NCBI GenBank assembly: GCA_036376595.1
Contig: DASVAA010000090.1
Span: forward strand, 1 to 48,917
DNA from: SMAG-U1939 sp036376595
GTDB taxonomy: Bacteria; Chloroflexota; Ktedonobacteria; Ktedonobacterales; JADMIN01
Direction: 5' to 3'
DNA: 48,917 nt
Below, piece after piece: positions 17,726-25,492 of the stretch. How positions within the stretch are numbered: the first letter of the stretch is position 1; the number at the start of each line of letters is the position of its first letter. The notes beneath the pieces were generated by a model. It did not search any database. It was given only the letters and a program-made list of their open reading frames with translations, and had not been told where the DNA came from. Both the position numbers and the translations under genes were made by a program.

Positions 17726-17951
17726 ACGCCCTCGACCTCCTCCGCTTGAAAGATGTTTGCGCGACGACACCGTCGCGCACGGCAGCACCGTTCACGACGC
17801 CTGGGATTGTAGCTTGGCGGCCCGGCGGGGAACCAGCGATCCCCGCAACACAATTCGCGTCACGTTACAGGCCTGCGTGGCGATAGCTGTATGCTGGGCC
17901 GGCGCTCCCAGACATCAGTAGTTGGATTAGGGTGGTGGCACGCAGGCGGAG

Positions 17952-18044
17952 ATGACAGGTGTGGCGAAGGCGCTGGATGCGCTGAGCGCGCTGCTGGCCG
18001 GCGAACGGGCGCGGCTGGTGCGGCTCGGCGGGCGGACCACCTGA
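17952..18044 (+). CDS. Possible 30-residue small protein upstream of the MFS gene
   Basis: ATG 17952 follows GCGGAG and opens a 30-codon frame (MTGVAKALDALSALLAG then Arg-rich) that could form one amphipathic helix. It ends 16 nt before the -35 element of the MFS promoter. It may be a remnant of a regulator or simply chance. I do not recognise it. Confidence 0.2.
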   Translation: MTGVAKALDALSALLAGERARLVRLGGRTT

Positions 18045-18060
18045 CCCACGGGAGGAGGGC

Positions 18061-18089
18061 TTGACAGCCAGGCGCAACATCCGTATTAT
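18061..18089 (+). promoter_or_regulatory. Near-consensus sigma-70 promoter of the MFS transporter
   Basis: TTGACA (18061-18066), 17-nt spacer, TATTAT (18084-18089): among the strongest promoters in the window. Confidence 0.75.
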
Positions 18090-18090
18090 T

Positions 18091-18114
18091 TATATACCGA
18101 CTAGATAGTATGTA
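18091..18114. promoter_or_regulatory. Operator-like dyad at the MFS transcription start
   Basis: Two 12-bp halves centred between 18102 and 18103 (around GACTAGATAG) match at 8 of 12 positions. The dyad begins right after the -10, where a TetR- or PadR-type repressor would block initiation. No such regulator gene is adjacent. Confidence 0.4.
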
Positions 18115-18164
18115 ATCGGCCACGGATGCGGTGGAATGACCTATCCGAGAGAGGAGCGCACACC

Positions 18165-19499
18165 ATGATCGCCACCTTGCGCCAGCGCAGCTTCGTGCTG
18201 CTGTGGCTCGCCGGGCTGATCTCGCTGGCCGGCGACTGGGTGCTGATGATCGGCCTGCCGATCTACGTCTACATCCTCACCGGCTCGGTGCTGGCGACGG
18301 CGATCATGCTGATGTGCGCGGTGGCGCCGGGCGCGCTGGTCGGCTCGCTAGCCGGCGTCTTCGTGGACCGCTGGGACCGCAAGCGGACGATGGTGGCAAC
18401 CAACGTCATCATGGCGCTGGGGCTGCTGCCGCTGCTACTGGTGCGCAGCGCCGATCACGTGTGGATCGCCTACATCGTGGCGGTGCTGGAGTCGGTGGTC
18501 GAGCAGTTCTTCACACCGGCTACCAGCGCGGTGCTGCCGCAGCTCGTCGGCGAGGAGCGGCTGGTGCAGGCCAACTCGCTCAGCTCGCTCAGCAGCAACG
18601 TGGCGCGGCTGGTGGGTCCGGCGCTGGGCGGCGCGGTGGCGGGCTTCTTCGGCCTGGCGGGCATCGTCGCGGCGGATGGCGCGTCATTCGCGCTGGCGGC
18701 GCTGCTGTTGGCCGGCATCTCACGCCGCGCGATCCAGCGCACGCAGCCAGTTCCATCGCCGACTTTAGAGCAGCCGCCCGCCGCGCGCCGCCGCAATCCC
18801 ATCCGGGCCGTGCTGGCCGAGTGGGCCGACGGGCTGCGCGTGATCGCCGGCGACCGTGCTTTGGCCGTGATCTTGTTCACCTTCGCGTTGACGGCGGTGG
18901 GCGAGGGTGTGATGAGCGTGCTGTACCCCGTCTTCGTCTATCAGGTGCTGCACGGCGCGGCGCCGCAGATCGGGCAACTGATGAGCGCGCAGGCGGTCGG
19001 CGGGCTGATCGGCGGGCTGGTCTTCGGCTGGATCGGCAGCCGCGTGATGTCGCGCTGGGCGATCGGCCTCTGCGCGGTGGTCTTCGGCGCCATTGACCTG
19101 GTGATCTTCAACAGCCCGGCGTTGCTTCCGGCATATGGGCTGCCGGTCTTCGCCTGCGAAGTGGGCCTGTTCATCGCCGTCGGCATCCCGGCGGTGGGGA
19201 TGAGCACTGGCGCGCAGTCGCTGGCGCAGGCACGCTCGCCAGAGAGCCACCGCGGGCGGGTCTTCGGCGTGGCGGGGGCGCTGATGTCGCTGATGCTGCT
19301 GGGCGGCACGCTGATCGCGGGCTTCATCACCACGCGGCTCGGCGTGGTGCCGGTGCTCAACATCCAGGGCGCGGGCTACGTCGTCGCGGGGCTGCTGGTG
19401 CTGGCGCTGCTGCCGCGTACACGCAAGACCGACATGCCCGCCGCACCGCCGGCCGACGAGCAGCGCGATCTCGTGGGCGAGCGCGCAGCGGCGGGATAA
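18165..19499 (+). CDS. MFS drug-efflux-type transporter
   Basis: 444 residues with about 12 membrane helices, inner membrane. The N-terminus (LRQRSFVLLWLAGLISLAGDWV) and the loop 2-3 motif (GVFVDRWDRKRTMVATN) are typical of the MFS_3/enterobactin-exporter-like and macrolide-efflux group. A soluble middle loop (about 190-225, Pro- and Arg-rich) separates the two halves. ATG 18165 was taken because GAGAGGAG precedes it; 13 more codons are open upstream. The substrate is unknown. The strong promoter with a dyad at the start site points to repression relieved by a ligand. Confidence 0.85.
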   Translation: MIATLRQRSFVLLWLAGLISLAGDWVLMIGLPIYVYILTGSVLATAIMLMCAVAPGALVGSLAGVFVDRWDRKRTMVATNVIMALGLLPLLLVRSADHVWIAYIVAVLESVVEQFFTPATSAVLPQLVGEERLVQANSLSSLSSNVARLVGPALGGAVAGFFGLAGIVAADGASFALAALLLAGISRRAIQRTQPVPSPTLEQPPAARRRNPIRAVLAEWADGLRVIAGDRALAVILFTFALTAVGEGVMSVLYPVFVYQVLHGAAPQIGQLMSAQAVGGLIGGLVFGWIGSRVMSRWAIGLCAVVFGAIDLVIFNSPALLPAYGLPVFACEVGLFIAVGIPAVGMSTGAQSLAQARSPESHRGRVFGVAGALMSLMLLGGTLIAGFITTRLGVVPVLNIQGAGYVVAGLLVLALLPRTRKTDMPAAPPADEQRDLVGERAAAG

Positions 19500-19505
19500 A
19501 CCCAC

Positions 19506-20303
19506 TCAGGTGAGCAGCTCGCCGCGCAGCACCGTGACGGCCTGCCCGCCGATCGCGATCCGCTCGCCATCGCCACGCACCCCCACACGCAGCACGCCCC
19601 CGCGCGGCGAGGCTTGACACGCCGCCATCTCGCGTTTATCCAGGCGCTCGCGCCAGTAGGGCGCCAGCGTGCAATGTGCCGAGCCAGTGACCGGGTCTTC
19701 GGGAATGCCCACTCTTGGGGCAAAGAAGCGCGAGACGAAGTCGTACTCCGGCGAGGAGCTGCGGCTGGTGACGATCACTCCGCGCACCGGCACGCGCTCC
19801 AGCAGGCGCATATCCGGTGTGAGGGCGCGCAGCGTCTCTTCCGAATCCACCTCCACCAGATAATCGAACTGACTCTTGCCGATGTAGCCCAGCTCAACGC
19901 CAAGCGCCTGGGCCAGCTCGGCTGGCGCGGCAGCGGCGGAGGCCGGCGTGGCCGGAAAGTCCATCGTAATCCACGCTCCCTGGCGCTCCGCCGTCAAGAG
20001 GCCGCTGCGGGTGTAGAAGCGCGCCTGCTGCTCCGGGCGCAGGTGCCCCGCCTCCCAGAGCACATGAGCGCTCGCCAGCGTCGCGTGTCCGCACAGGTCA
20101 ACCTCCACTGCCGGCGTGAACCAGCGCAGGTGGAAGCCGTCTTGCTGGGGAGACAGAAACGCCGTCTCGGCCAGGTTCATCTCCTGGGCCACGTGCTGCA
20201 TCCACGACGCATCCCCCGGCTCTGGCAGCACACAGACCGCCGCCGGATTGCCCGCGAATGGCGCATTCGTGAAGGCATCCACCTGGGTAATGGCCAATCT
20301 CAT
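19506..20303 (-). CDS. PhzF-family isomerase/epimerase
   Basis: 265 residues, close to the family size. It has the two-fold PhzF layout: opening VDAFTNAPFAGNPAAVC, the catalytic Glu in MNLAETAFL (near residue 46), and the DLCGHATLASAHVLW motif (about residues 70-84). The second half repeats it with GIPEDPVTGSAHCTLAPYW. PhzF itself isomerises a phenazine precursor, but most family members act on other, unknown small molecules, and no phenazine genes are here. Convergent with the MFS gene (6-bp gap), and 26 bp downstream of the truncated GlxA regulator. Confidence 0.9.
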   Translation of the reverse strand: MRLAITQVDAFTNAPFAGNPAAVCVLPEPGDASWMQHVAQEMNLAETAFLSPQQDGFHLRWFTPAVEVDLCGHATLASAHVLWEAGHLRPEQQARFYTRSGLLTAERQGAWITMDFPATPASAAAAPAELAQALGVELGYIGKSQFDYLVEVDSEETLRALTPDMRLLERVPVRGVIVTSRSSSPEYDFVSRFFAPRVGIPEDPVTGSAHCTLAPYWRERLDKREMAACQASPRGGVLRVGVRGDGERIAIGGQAVTVLRGELLT

Positions 20304-20329
20304 GGCGTCAGTTCCTTGGGCTTATTCGG

Positions 20330-20803
20330 CTACACATTCGATCTCGACACGTGCCCTAAAATGCTGGGGTCCACCTGGAGCCTGGGGTAGCGCGCGGCCA
20401 GATCCGCGGCCCAGCGCCAGTGGGTGGTGACACGCCTGCCGTCGAGCAATCCCGCCGCGGCCAGCAGAAACGTGCCCGTGCAGAGCGCAATGAGCCGCGC
20501 CCCCCGTTGATAGGCGTCGCGCACCGTCTTGAGCAGGGCGTCAGGATAGGTGTCCAGGATGGTCCGGGGGCCAGGCACGATAACGGTATCCGCCTCGGCG
20601 GCGCACGAGAAGTCCGCGGGGGCGATCACCGAGAAACCCAGCGAGGTGCGCACCGGTCCGCGTGCCTCGGCGCAGAGCAGGAACCGGTACCAGGGCACGC
20701 CAAGCTCGGGGCGCTCCACCCCAAAGACTTCGGTTGCCACCCCCAGCTCAAAGGGATTCACCCCATCGTAGAGCAAGGTTGCCACAATATGCACGGTGCG
20801 CAT
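20330..20803 (-). pseudogene. Truncated GlxA-type regulator (DJ-1/PfpI domain without AraC domain)
   Basis: 157 residues from the ATG at 20803-20801. The protein is the amidase-like DJ-1/PfpI half of a GlxA-family AraC regulator: VATLLYDGVNPFELGVATEVFG, then VIVPGPR, the nucleophile-elbow Cys in LIALCTGTFLLA, and the RRVTTHWRW motif. Full-length relatives are about 310-330 residues and continue through the VDPxxL motif into an AraC helix-turn-helix. Here the homology stops right after VDPSIL, and a stop follows within nine residues. The next gene, phzF, starts 26 bp on, so no room remains for the DNA-binding half. It may be a decayed gene or a stand-alone ligand-binding remnant. Confidence 0.6.
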
Positions 20804-20831
20804 GGCCGTTTTTTGCCGCTTCCTGTCAGTT

Positions 20832-20844
20832 CTGCCACTGGCAG
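20832..20844. promoter_or_regulatory. Palindrome CTGCCA-C-TGGCAG between divergent genes
   Basis: A perfect 6-bp inverted repeat with a 1-bp centre, 29 bp upstream of the glxA-like start and 62 bp upstream of the ybaK-like start. Position suits an operator acting on one or both genes. Confidence 0.4.
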
Positions 20845-20906
20845 CGATGGTCACTTCTCGGCAAGATTGTAGGACAGCGTTGTGTTTCTGCCAGGGGGGT
20901 GGACGT

Positions 20907-21404
20907 ATGCCGACCGAGGGAAGTGAAGTCACCTTTACGCACCTGGTGCGCTGGCTTGAAAGCCAGTCTGTGCCCTACCGGCTGATCGAGCATGCCCCCG
21001 AGGGCCGCACCGAGATCGTCAGCCAGATGCGCGGCAATAGCCTCGCGGCGGCCGCCAAGTGCCTGGTGCTGCTCGTCAAGGTTGGCAAGAAGATCACGCG
21101 CTACGTGCTGGCCGTCGTCCCCGGCGATAGGAAAGTGGACCTGCAGGCCGTGAAGATGCTGCTGGGCGGCACCTACGTCGCCTTTGCGTCACCTGACGTT
21201 GCCGAAAAACTCGCCGGCAGCGTACCGGGCACCATCCTCCCGTTCTCCTTCGCGCCAGAGTTGCAACTGATTGCGGACCCCTCCTTGCTCGCGCAGGACG
21301 AGCTCTATTTCAACGCGGCGCGCCTGGATTGCTCGCTGGTGTTGAAGACCAATGATTACCTGGCGCTCGCCAAGCCGCGCCTGGAGCGGATCGTCGAGCA
21401 GTGA
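20907..21404 (+). CDS. YbaK/ProX-type aminoacyl-tRNA editing protein
   Basis: 165 residues from ATG 20907, preceded by a G-rich ribosome site (CAGGGGGGTGG). Contains the YbaK fold: the conserved lysine in AAAAKCLVLLVK, then VLAVVPGDRKVDLQAVKMLLGG, FASPDVAEKLAG, VPGTILPFSF and LYFNAARLDCSLVLKTNDYLALA. These domains hydrolyse mischarged tRNAs (YbaK: Cys-tRNA-Pro; ProX: Ala-tRNA-Pro). The domain is complete, so it is a free-standing trans-editing factor. A second, distinct paralogue lies at 26585; this one is the more divergent, so its tRNA specificity is uncertain. Confidence 0.8.
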   Translation: MPTEGSEVTFTHLVRWLESQSVPYRLIEHAPEGRTEIVSQMRGNSLAAAAKCLVLLVKVGKKITRYVLAVVPGDRKVDLQAVKMLLGGTYVAFASPDVAEKLAGSVPGTILPFSFAPELQLIADPSLLAQDELYFNAARLDCSLVLKTNDYLALAKPRLERIVEQ

Positions 21405-21528
21405 GGAGCCAAGAGCGAGCGCGCGACAGCCGCTGACCTCCGCCGCGACCTCCCGCGATGGCATCTTCCTTGGCACGGCTCCTGCTGCCAAAGCTTCGTC
21501 TCGCCAGAAGGCAGAGGGGAGGTTTGCC

Positions 21529-22158
21529 ATGAGCACACCATTCGTGAGCCGCGGCTTCCGCGGGCGCCGCCAACAGACGGAGGAAGCGCAGCGCCTCCCT
21601 CCGGGCCAGTACCTCGTCAGTGGCTTTCCGGTCCTCTCCGCCGGCCCCACGCCACACACGCCGCTCGATCAGTGGGACTTCACCATCGTCGGCGAGGTCG
21701 GCCAACCCCGGCGCTGGACCTGGGACGAGTTCCAGCACCTGCCCGGTGAAACCATCACTAAGGACATCCACTGTGTGACCAAGTGGAGCAAGCTCGACAC
21801 GACGTGGACGGGCGTCTCCCTTGACACGCTGTTGCAAGGAGTCGCGCCCAGCGCTTCACAGGCCCAGCATGCCCACTACGTCCTGGCCTTTTGCGACGGC
21901 GGCTACACGACCAACCTGCCGCTTGAGGACGTGACCGGCGGCAAGGCTTGGATCGCCTTCGAGTACGCGGGCGCGCCCCTTGCCCCCGAACACGGCGGGC
22001 CGGCGCGGCTGCTGGTACCCCACCTCTACTTCTGGAAGAGCGCCAAATGGGTGCGCGGCCTGCGCCTGCTGGCTCATGACGAGCCGGGATTCTGGGAGTC
22101 GCTGGGCTACCACAACTATGGCGATCCCTGGAAGGAACAGCGCTACGCAGGCGACTAG
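21529..22158 (+). CDS. Molybdopterin-dependent oxidoreductase, sulfite-oxidase/MsrP-like
   Basis: 209 residues, the Moco-binding core of the sulfite-oxidase family without dimerisation domain. The molybdenum-ligating cysteine is C82 in KDIHCVTKWS; other family segments are WTGVSLDTLL, HYVLAFCDGGYTTNLPLEDV, HGGPARLLVPHLYFWKSAKWVRGL and the end GYHNYGDPWKEQRY. No Tat signal, so it acts in the cytoplasm. ATG 21529 follows AGAGGGGAGG. It heads an operon with an FNR-type reductase (12-nt gap) and a DUF6510 protein, a grouping I recall from other Actinobacteria and Chloroflexota; the reductase likely supplies electrons. The physiological substrate is unknown. Confidence 0.85.
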   Translation: MSTPFVSRGFRGRRQQTEEAQRLPPGQYLVSGFPVLSAGPTPHTPLDQWDFTIVGEVGQPRRWTWDEFQHLPGETITKDIHCVTKWSKLDTTWTGVSLDTLLQGVAPSASQAQHAHYVLAFCDGGYTTNLPLEDVTGGKAWIAFEYAGAPLAPEHGGPARLLVPHLYFWKSAKWVRGLRLLAHDEPGFWESLGYHNYGDPWKEQRYAGD

Positions 22159-22170
22159 CACGAGCAGGGG

Positions 22171-22998
22171 ATGGTCGCGATGGCAGCCAGTGGTAGAGCC
22201 ATAGCGCCACGGTTGGCGTGGCAGCGCGCTACCGTGCGGGCCGTGATCCCGGAGACGCCGCAGGTCAAGAGCCTGGCGCTCGACGTGCCGGGCTGGACGG
22301 GAGCAGGGGCAGGGGCAGGGGCGGGGAGCAGGCACCGCTACCGCTACTACGCCGGCCAACATGTGGACGTGCGGCTCACGGCAGAGGATGGCTATCAGGC
22401 CGAGCGCAGCTACTCCATCGCCTCCGCGCCCGCCGACCCAGACCCGCAGGTGCTGCTGACCGTCGAGCGGCTCGCCGATGGCGAGGTGTCCCCCTACCTG
22501 ACGGACGAGCTGCGCCCCGGCGACCTGCTGGAGCTGCGCGGACCGATCGGGGGCTGGTTCACCTGGCGCCCCGAAGAGGGGGAAGGCGGGCCGCTGCTGC
22601 TAGTGGCGGGCGGCTCAGGCGTCGTGCCACTCATGGCGATGATTCGGCAGCGAGCCGCCGTGCGCAGCCCGGTCCCGGTGAGCCTGCTGTACTCGGCGCG
22701 CAGCTACGACGAGATCATCTACCGCGCCGAGCTCGATCGACGCGCCGCGGCAGACCCGGACCTGGAGGTGGTGTACACCCTCACCCGTTCCCAGCCTACT
22801 GGTTGGCAGGGCTACCGCCGGCGGATCGACCGAGCGATGCTCGAAGATGTAGGATGGGCGCCCGCGGAGCGCCCGCTGGTGTTCGTGTGCGGCCCAACCC
22901 CATTGGTGGAGGCGGCGGCGACAGCGTGCGTCGGGCTGGGCTACGCCCCCGAGCGCATCAAGACTGAGCGCTTTGGGCCAACCGGAGGTGCGACATGA
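22171..22998 (+). CDS. Ferredoxin-NADP reductase-type FAD/NAD(P)-binding oxidoreductase
   Basis: 275 residues, two domains. FAD binding: RSYSIAS (79-85) plus GEVSPYL; NAD(P) binding: GGSGVVP (147-153), CGPTPLV (240-246) and the C-terminal ERIKTERFGPTG. No iron-sulfur domain is attached, so electrons must go directly to a partner, presumably the molybdoenzyme encoded 12 nt upstream. A Gly-Ala run (GAGAGAGAG, 44-52) from a GGGGCA-type repeat interrupts the FAD domain and is unusual. Its stop overlaps the DUF6510 start by 4 nt. Confidence 0.9.
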   Translation: MVAMAASGRAIAPRLAWQRATVRAVIPETPQVKSLALDVPGWTGAGAGAGAGSRHRYRYYAGQHVDVRLTAEDGYQAERSYSIASAPADPDPQVLLTVERLADGEVSPYLTDELRPGDLLELRGPIGGWFTWRPEEGEGGPLLLVAGGSGVVPLMAMIRQRAAVRSPVPVSLLYSARSYDEIIYRAELDRRAAADPDLEVVYTLTRSQPTGWQGYRRRIDRAMLEDVGWAPAERPLVFVCGPTPLVEAAATACVGLGYAPERIKTERFGPTGGAT

Positions 22999-23039
22999 GC
23001 GACATGAGCGACATGAGCGACATGAGCGACATGAGCGAC
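22995..23039 (+). repeat. Five tandem ATGAGCGAC units at the start of the DUF6510 gene
   Basis: A perfect 9-bp repeat, five copies, each supplying an in-frame ATG. The GGAGGT ribosome site is only 5 nt before the first ATG. Unit length is a multiple of three, so copy-number change alters the start region without frameshift. Confidence 0.9.
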
Positions 23040-23381
23040 GCGGGCGGCGTAGGCATGCCGGCCGATAGTGGTATGCCTGGCGCAATGGGCACAAGCGACG
23101 AGAGCCTCCGGCTCGATGGCAACGCGGCGGCCGGCATGCTAGCAGAGATCTTCATGTATGACATGACTAGCGCGCGGAGCACCTGTGCGAGCTGCGGGCA
23201 CAGCGGTCCGCTCGGCGCCCTGTTGATGTACGGTGGCCAAGCAGGCATTATCCTGCGCTGTCCCACCTGTGACCACGTCCAGCTGCGCATCATGCATATT
23301 CCTGGGAGCGGGCAGCGGGCAGGCCAGTATTGCCTCGATATGCGCGGCATGACCCTCCTGCGGATCGCACCGTCAAGCTGA
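22995..23381 (+). CDS. DUF6510-family zinc-ribbon protein
   Basis: 128 residues. After an N-terminal five-fold MSD repeat and a loose linker, residues 38-126 show the family pattern: RLDGNAAAGMLAEIF, CASC (64-67), GPLGALLMYG, RCPTC (88-92), HVQLRI and LDMRGM. Four cysteines should bind one zinc. The role is unknown, but it consistently travels with the molybdo-oxidoreductase and FNR pair upstream, so an accessory or electron-transfer partner role is likely. The frame is coupled to the reductase gene (ATGA at 22995). Its 3' end overlaps the convergent thioesterase gene by 9 nt. Confidence 0.8.
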   Translation: MSDMSDMSDMSDMSDAGGVGMPADSGMPGAMGTSDESLRLDGNAAAGMLAEIFMYDMTSARSTCASCGHSGPLGALLMYGGQAGIILRCPTCDHVQLRIMHIPGSGQRAGQYCLDMRGMTLLRIAPSS

Positions 23382-23834
23382 GTTTGACGGCGCGGTCAAC
23401 GGGACGTTCTGCAAGCGCACGCGCCCCTGCGCAATCGCTTTCCCATCCTCGCGACGGGTGATCGTCACCTGCCACAATTGCTGCACCCGCCCCTGGATCA
23501 CCGGTTCCCCGACGACCTCCACGCTCCCCTCACGCATCGAGCGCAGGAAGTCGGTTGCGTTGTGGACCCCTACCGCGAACTGTCCGCGCTCGAAGACCGC
23601 CGCGGACGCGCCCACACTCGCCACACTCTCGATCACGGTGGTGTAGACCCCTCCGTGGACGACACCCCACGGCGTGTGGTGCCTGGCGCCAAGCTCCAGG
23701 TGTCCCTTCACTCGCGTGCCACTGATTTCGTCAAGCACCATGCCCAGCGCCTCCAGCCAGGCGCCGGCCGGCGGCAGGTCCGCAAACGCCGGAGCGCCGG
23801 GCGGCGGACCCTTGGCCTGATCGCGATCGCTCAT
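23373..23834 (-). CDS. Hotdog-fold thioesterase, PaaI/YdiI type
   Basis: 153 residues. Hotdog core with HHTPWGVVHGGVYTTVIESVAS, in which the HGG motif and following acidic residue form the thioester-cleaving site; FAVGVHNATDFLRSMREGSVEVVGEPV and QLWQVTITRREDGKAIAQGRVRL complete the strands. It should hydrolyse small acyl- or aryl-CoA thioesters; the exact substrate is not determined by context. The ATG at 23834-23832 follows GAGAGG and matches the domain start; the frame is open 13 codons further. Confidence 0.85.
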   Translation of the reverse strand: MSDRDQAKGPPPGAPAFADLPPAGAWLEALGMVLDEISGTRVKGHLELGARHHTPWGVVHGGVYTTVIESVASVGASAAVFERGQFAVGVHNATDFLRSMREGSVEVVGEPVIQGRVQQLWQVTITRREDGKAIAQGRVRLQNVPLTAPSNSA

Positions 23835-23945
23835 CTGCGTCCTCTCGTTTCTCCGCGCCGTCTGCGCCCTCACTCAGCCTCCGCGGGCGCGGCGCTCGCG
23901 CTCGCGCGCATACTGGTAGCCATTCCCAGCAGCGTCTCAGCGCAA

Positions 23946-23989
23946 TATGCCAACGATACGCTATGCCAACGATACGCTATGCCAACGAC
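23946..23989. repeat. 2.75 copies of a 16-bp direct repeat upstream of the channel gene
   Basis: TATGCCAACGATACGC at 23946-23961 and 23962-23977, then 12 bp of a third copy. It lies about 120-160 bp before the channel start. A separate TATACT at 24026-24031 is the likelier -10 for that gene. The units may be binding sites (iteron-like), but there is no replication gene nearby. Confidence 0.75.
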
Positions 23990-24104
23990 TCACGACACAG
24001 GAGCACCATCACAGAGGCGCGGGGATATACTGCACCATGCGCACGGAACGCTGCTGGCCGGGAGCGCAGCCGGCTCGCCTGCGAATTGGGGAAGGAGCGA
24101 TGGC

Positions 24105-25391
24105 ATGCTGCTTATCCTGCGCGTCGTGGCGGCCATCGCCGCCGTGCTCATGCTCGCCGCGATCCTGTGGGACGCCTTCGAAACCGTGGTCCTGCCGCGG
24201 CGCGTCTCGCGCCGATTCCGGCTGGCGCGGGTGTATTTTCGCAGCACCTGGCGCGTCTGGAAGGCTCTCGCGCGGCGCGTGCCCTCGCTCGAACGCCGTG
24301 AGACGGCTCTGGCGATCTACGGGCCGCTCGCCCTGCTGTTGCTGCTCGCCTTGTGGGTGTTCCTCCTGATCGTGGGCTACGGGCTGCTGCTGTGGGGCCT
24401 CGGCTCACCAGTCGCGGTCGCGGGGGGCGCTGCGCCTAGCTTTGGCAGCGACCTATATTTCAGCGGCACCACCTTCCTCACCCTCGGTTTGGGCGACGTT
24501 TTCCCCCACGCCGGTCCCGCGCGTGGTGTTGTGGTCGTGGAGGTCGGCACCGGCTTCGGCATGCTCGCGCTGGTGATTGGCTACCTGCCGGTGCTTTACC
24601 AGGCCTTCTCACGCCGCGAGATGCGCATCTCGCTGCTCGACGCCCACGCCGGCTCCCCACCCACTGCGGGTGCGCTGCTCCTGCGGCACCCGCCTGACCA
24701 TCGCGCGCGGCGCCTCACCGCGATTCTCGCTGACTGGGAGGGCTGGTCCGCGGAGCTGCTCGAGACCCACCTCTCCTACCCGGTGCTGGCCTACTACCGC
24801 TCGCAGCACGAGGATCAGTCGTGGGTGGCGGCGCTGGCAATGATTCTGGACGCCTGTGCGCTCGTGTTAGCCTGCGACCGGAGCCGGATCGGAGGCGACG
24901 AGCGGGCCGAGCTGGCGGAGCAGGCAGCCTTCACCTTCGCCATCGCGCGCCACGCCGCCGTCGACCTGGCCCAGGTCTTCCGCACTCCGGCCATGAGGTC
25001 CAGGATGGCCCCGGCCGCTGCGCAGTCAGATGGCCGGCTCCCACCAGCCGACCGTGCTCGCTTGCGGGAGGTGCTCGCGGCGATAGGCGTCGGGTCCGGA
25101 GCCGGAGGGACGAGTGCCGGCATGAGAGCTGGCAGGAGTGACCAGGTTGAGGAGGTTGAGAGCTGGCTGGACGAGCTGCGGGCGCTGTACGAACCATACC
25201 TGGAGGGGCTGGCGGCGTTTCTGCTCATGGCCCTGCCTCCGTGGATCCCGGCACGTGACGCGCTCGACGACTGGCAGACCACCGCCGACGGTGTCACTGC
25301 CCCCTCGGTCGTCGCGCTGGTCATGAAGAATGAGCCTAGGTGGCCCAGCGTGGCTCACGGGCCCCAACAGATTGGCTCGAACTCAGATTAG
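24105..25391 (+). CDS. Two-TM potassium-channel-like membrane protein
   Basis: 428 residues. TM1 at about 2-22, a basic cytosolic or amphipathic stretch (30-66), a hydrophobic segment 70-98, then a pore loop SGTTFLTLGLGD (120-131) followed by the inner helix (140-165). TLGLGD occupies the place of the K+ selectivity filter TVGYGD, with Leu for Tyr and Leu for Val, so selectivity may be altered. Residues 170-428 are a long helical cytoplasmic domain (with VEEVESWLDELRALYEPYL near the end) that I do not recognise; it has no RCK motif. ATG 24105 has GGGGAAGGAG upstream. Confidence 0.75.
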   Translation: MLLILRVVAAIAAVLMLAAILWDAFETVVLPRRVSRRFRLARVYFRSTWRVWKALARRVPSLERRETALAIYGPLALLLLLALWVFLLIVGYGLLLWGLGSPVAVAGGAAPSFGSDLYFSGTTFLTLGLGDVFPHAGPARGVVVVEVGTGFGMLALVIGYLPVLYQAFSRREMRISLLDAHAGSPPTAGALLLRHPPDHRARRLTAILADWEGWSAELLETHLSYPVLAYYRSQHEDQSWVAALAMILDACALVLACDRSRIGGDERAELAEQAAFTFAIARHAAVDLAQVFRTPAMRSRMAPAAAQSDGRLPPADRARLREVLAAIGVGSGAGGTSAGMRAGRSDQVEEVESWLDELRALYEPYLEGLAAFLLMALPPWIPARDALDDWQTTADGVTAPSVVALVMKNEPRWPSVAHGPQQIGSNSD

Positions 25392-25492
25392 GCGCTCGCG
25401 CGGCAAAAGCGTCATAATGCGTCACCGCCGGCTCCTGCTCCAGCAAGAAGTCGCGGTCGAAGGAGCAGTACTTGGCCTTGTCGATCTCGGCG

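Noticed and set aside
25392..25492. Possible decayed coding remnant after the hydrolase on the minus strand
   Set aside because: Another frame reads a protein-like stretch (KYCSFDRDFLLEQEP), but it has no start, no partner and no homology I recognise.
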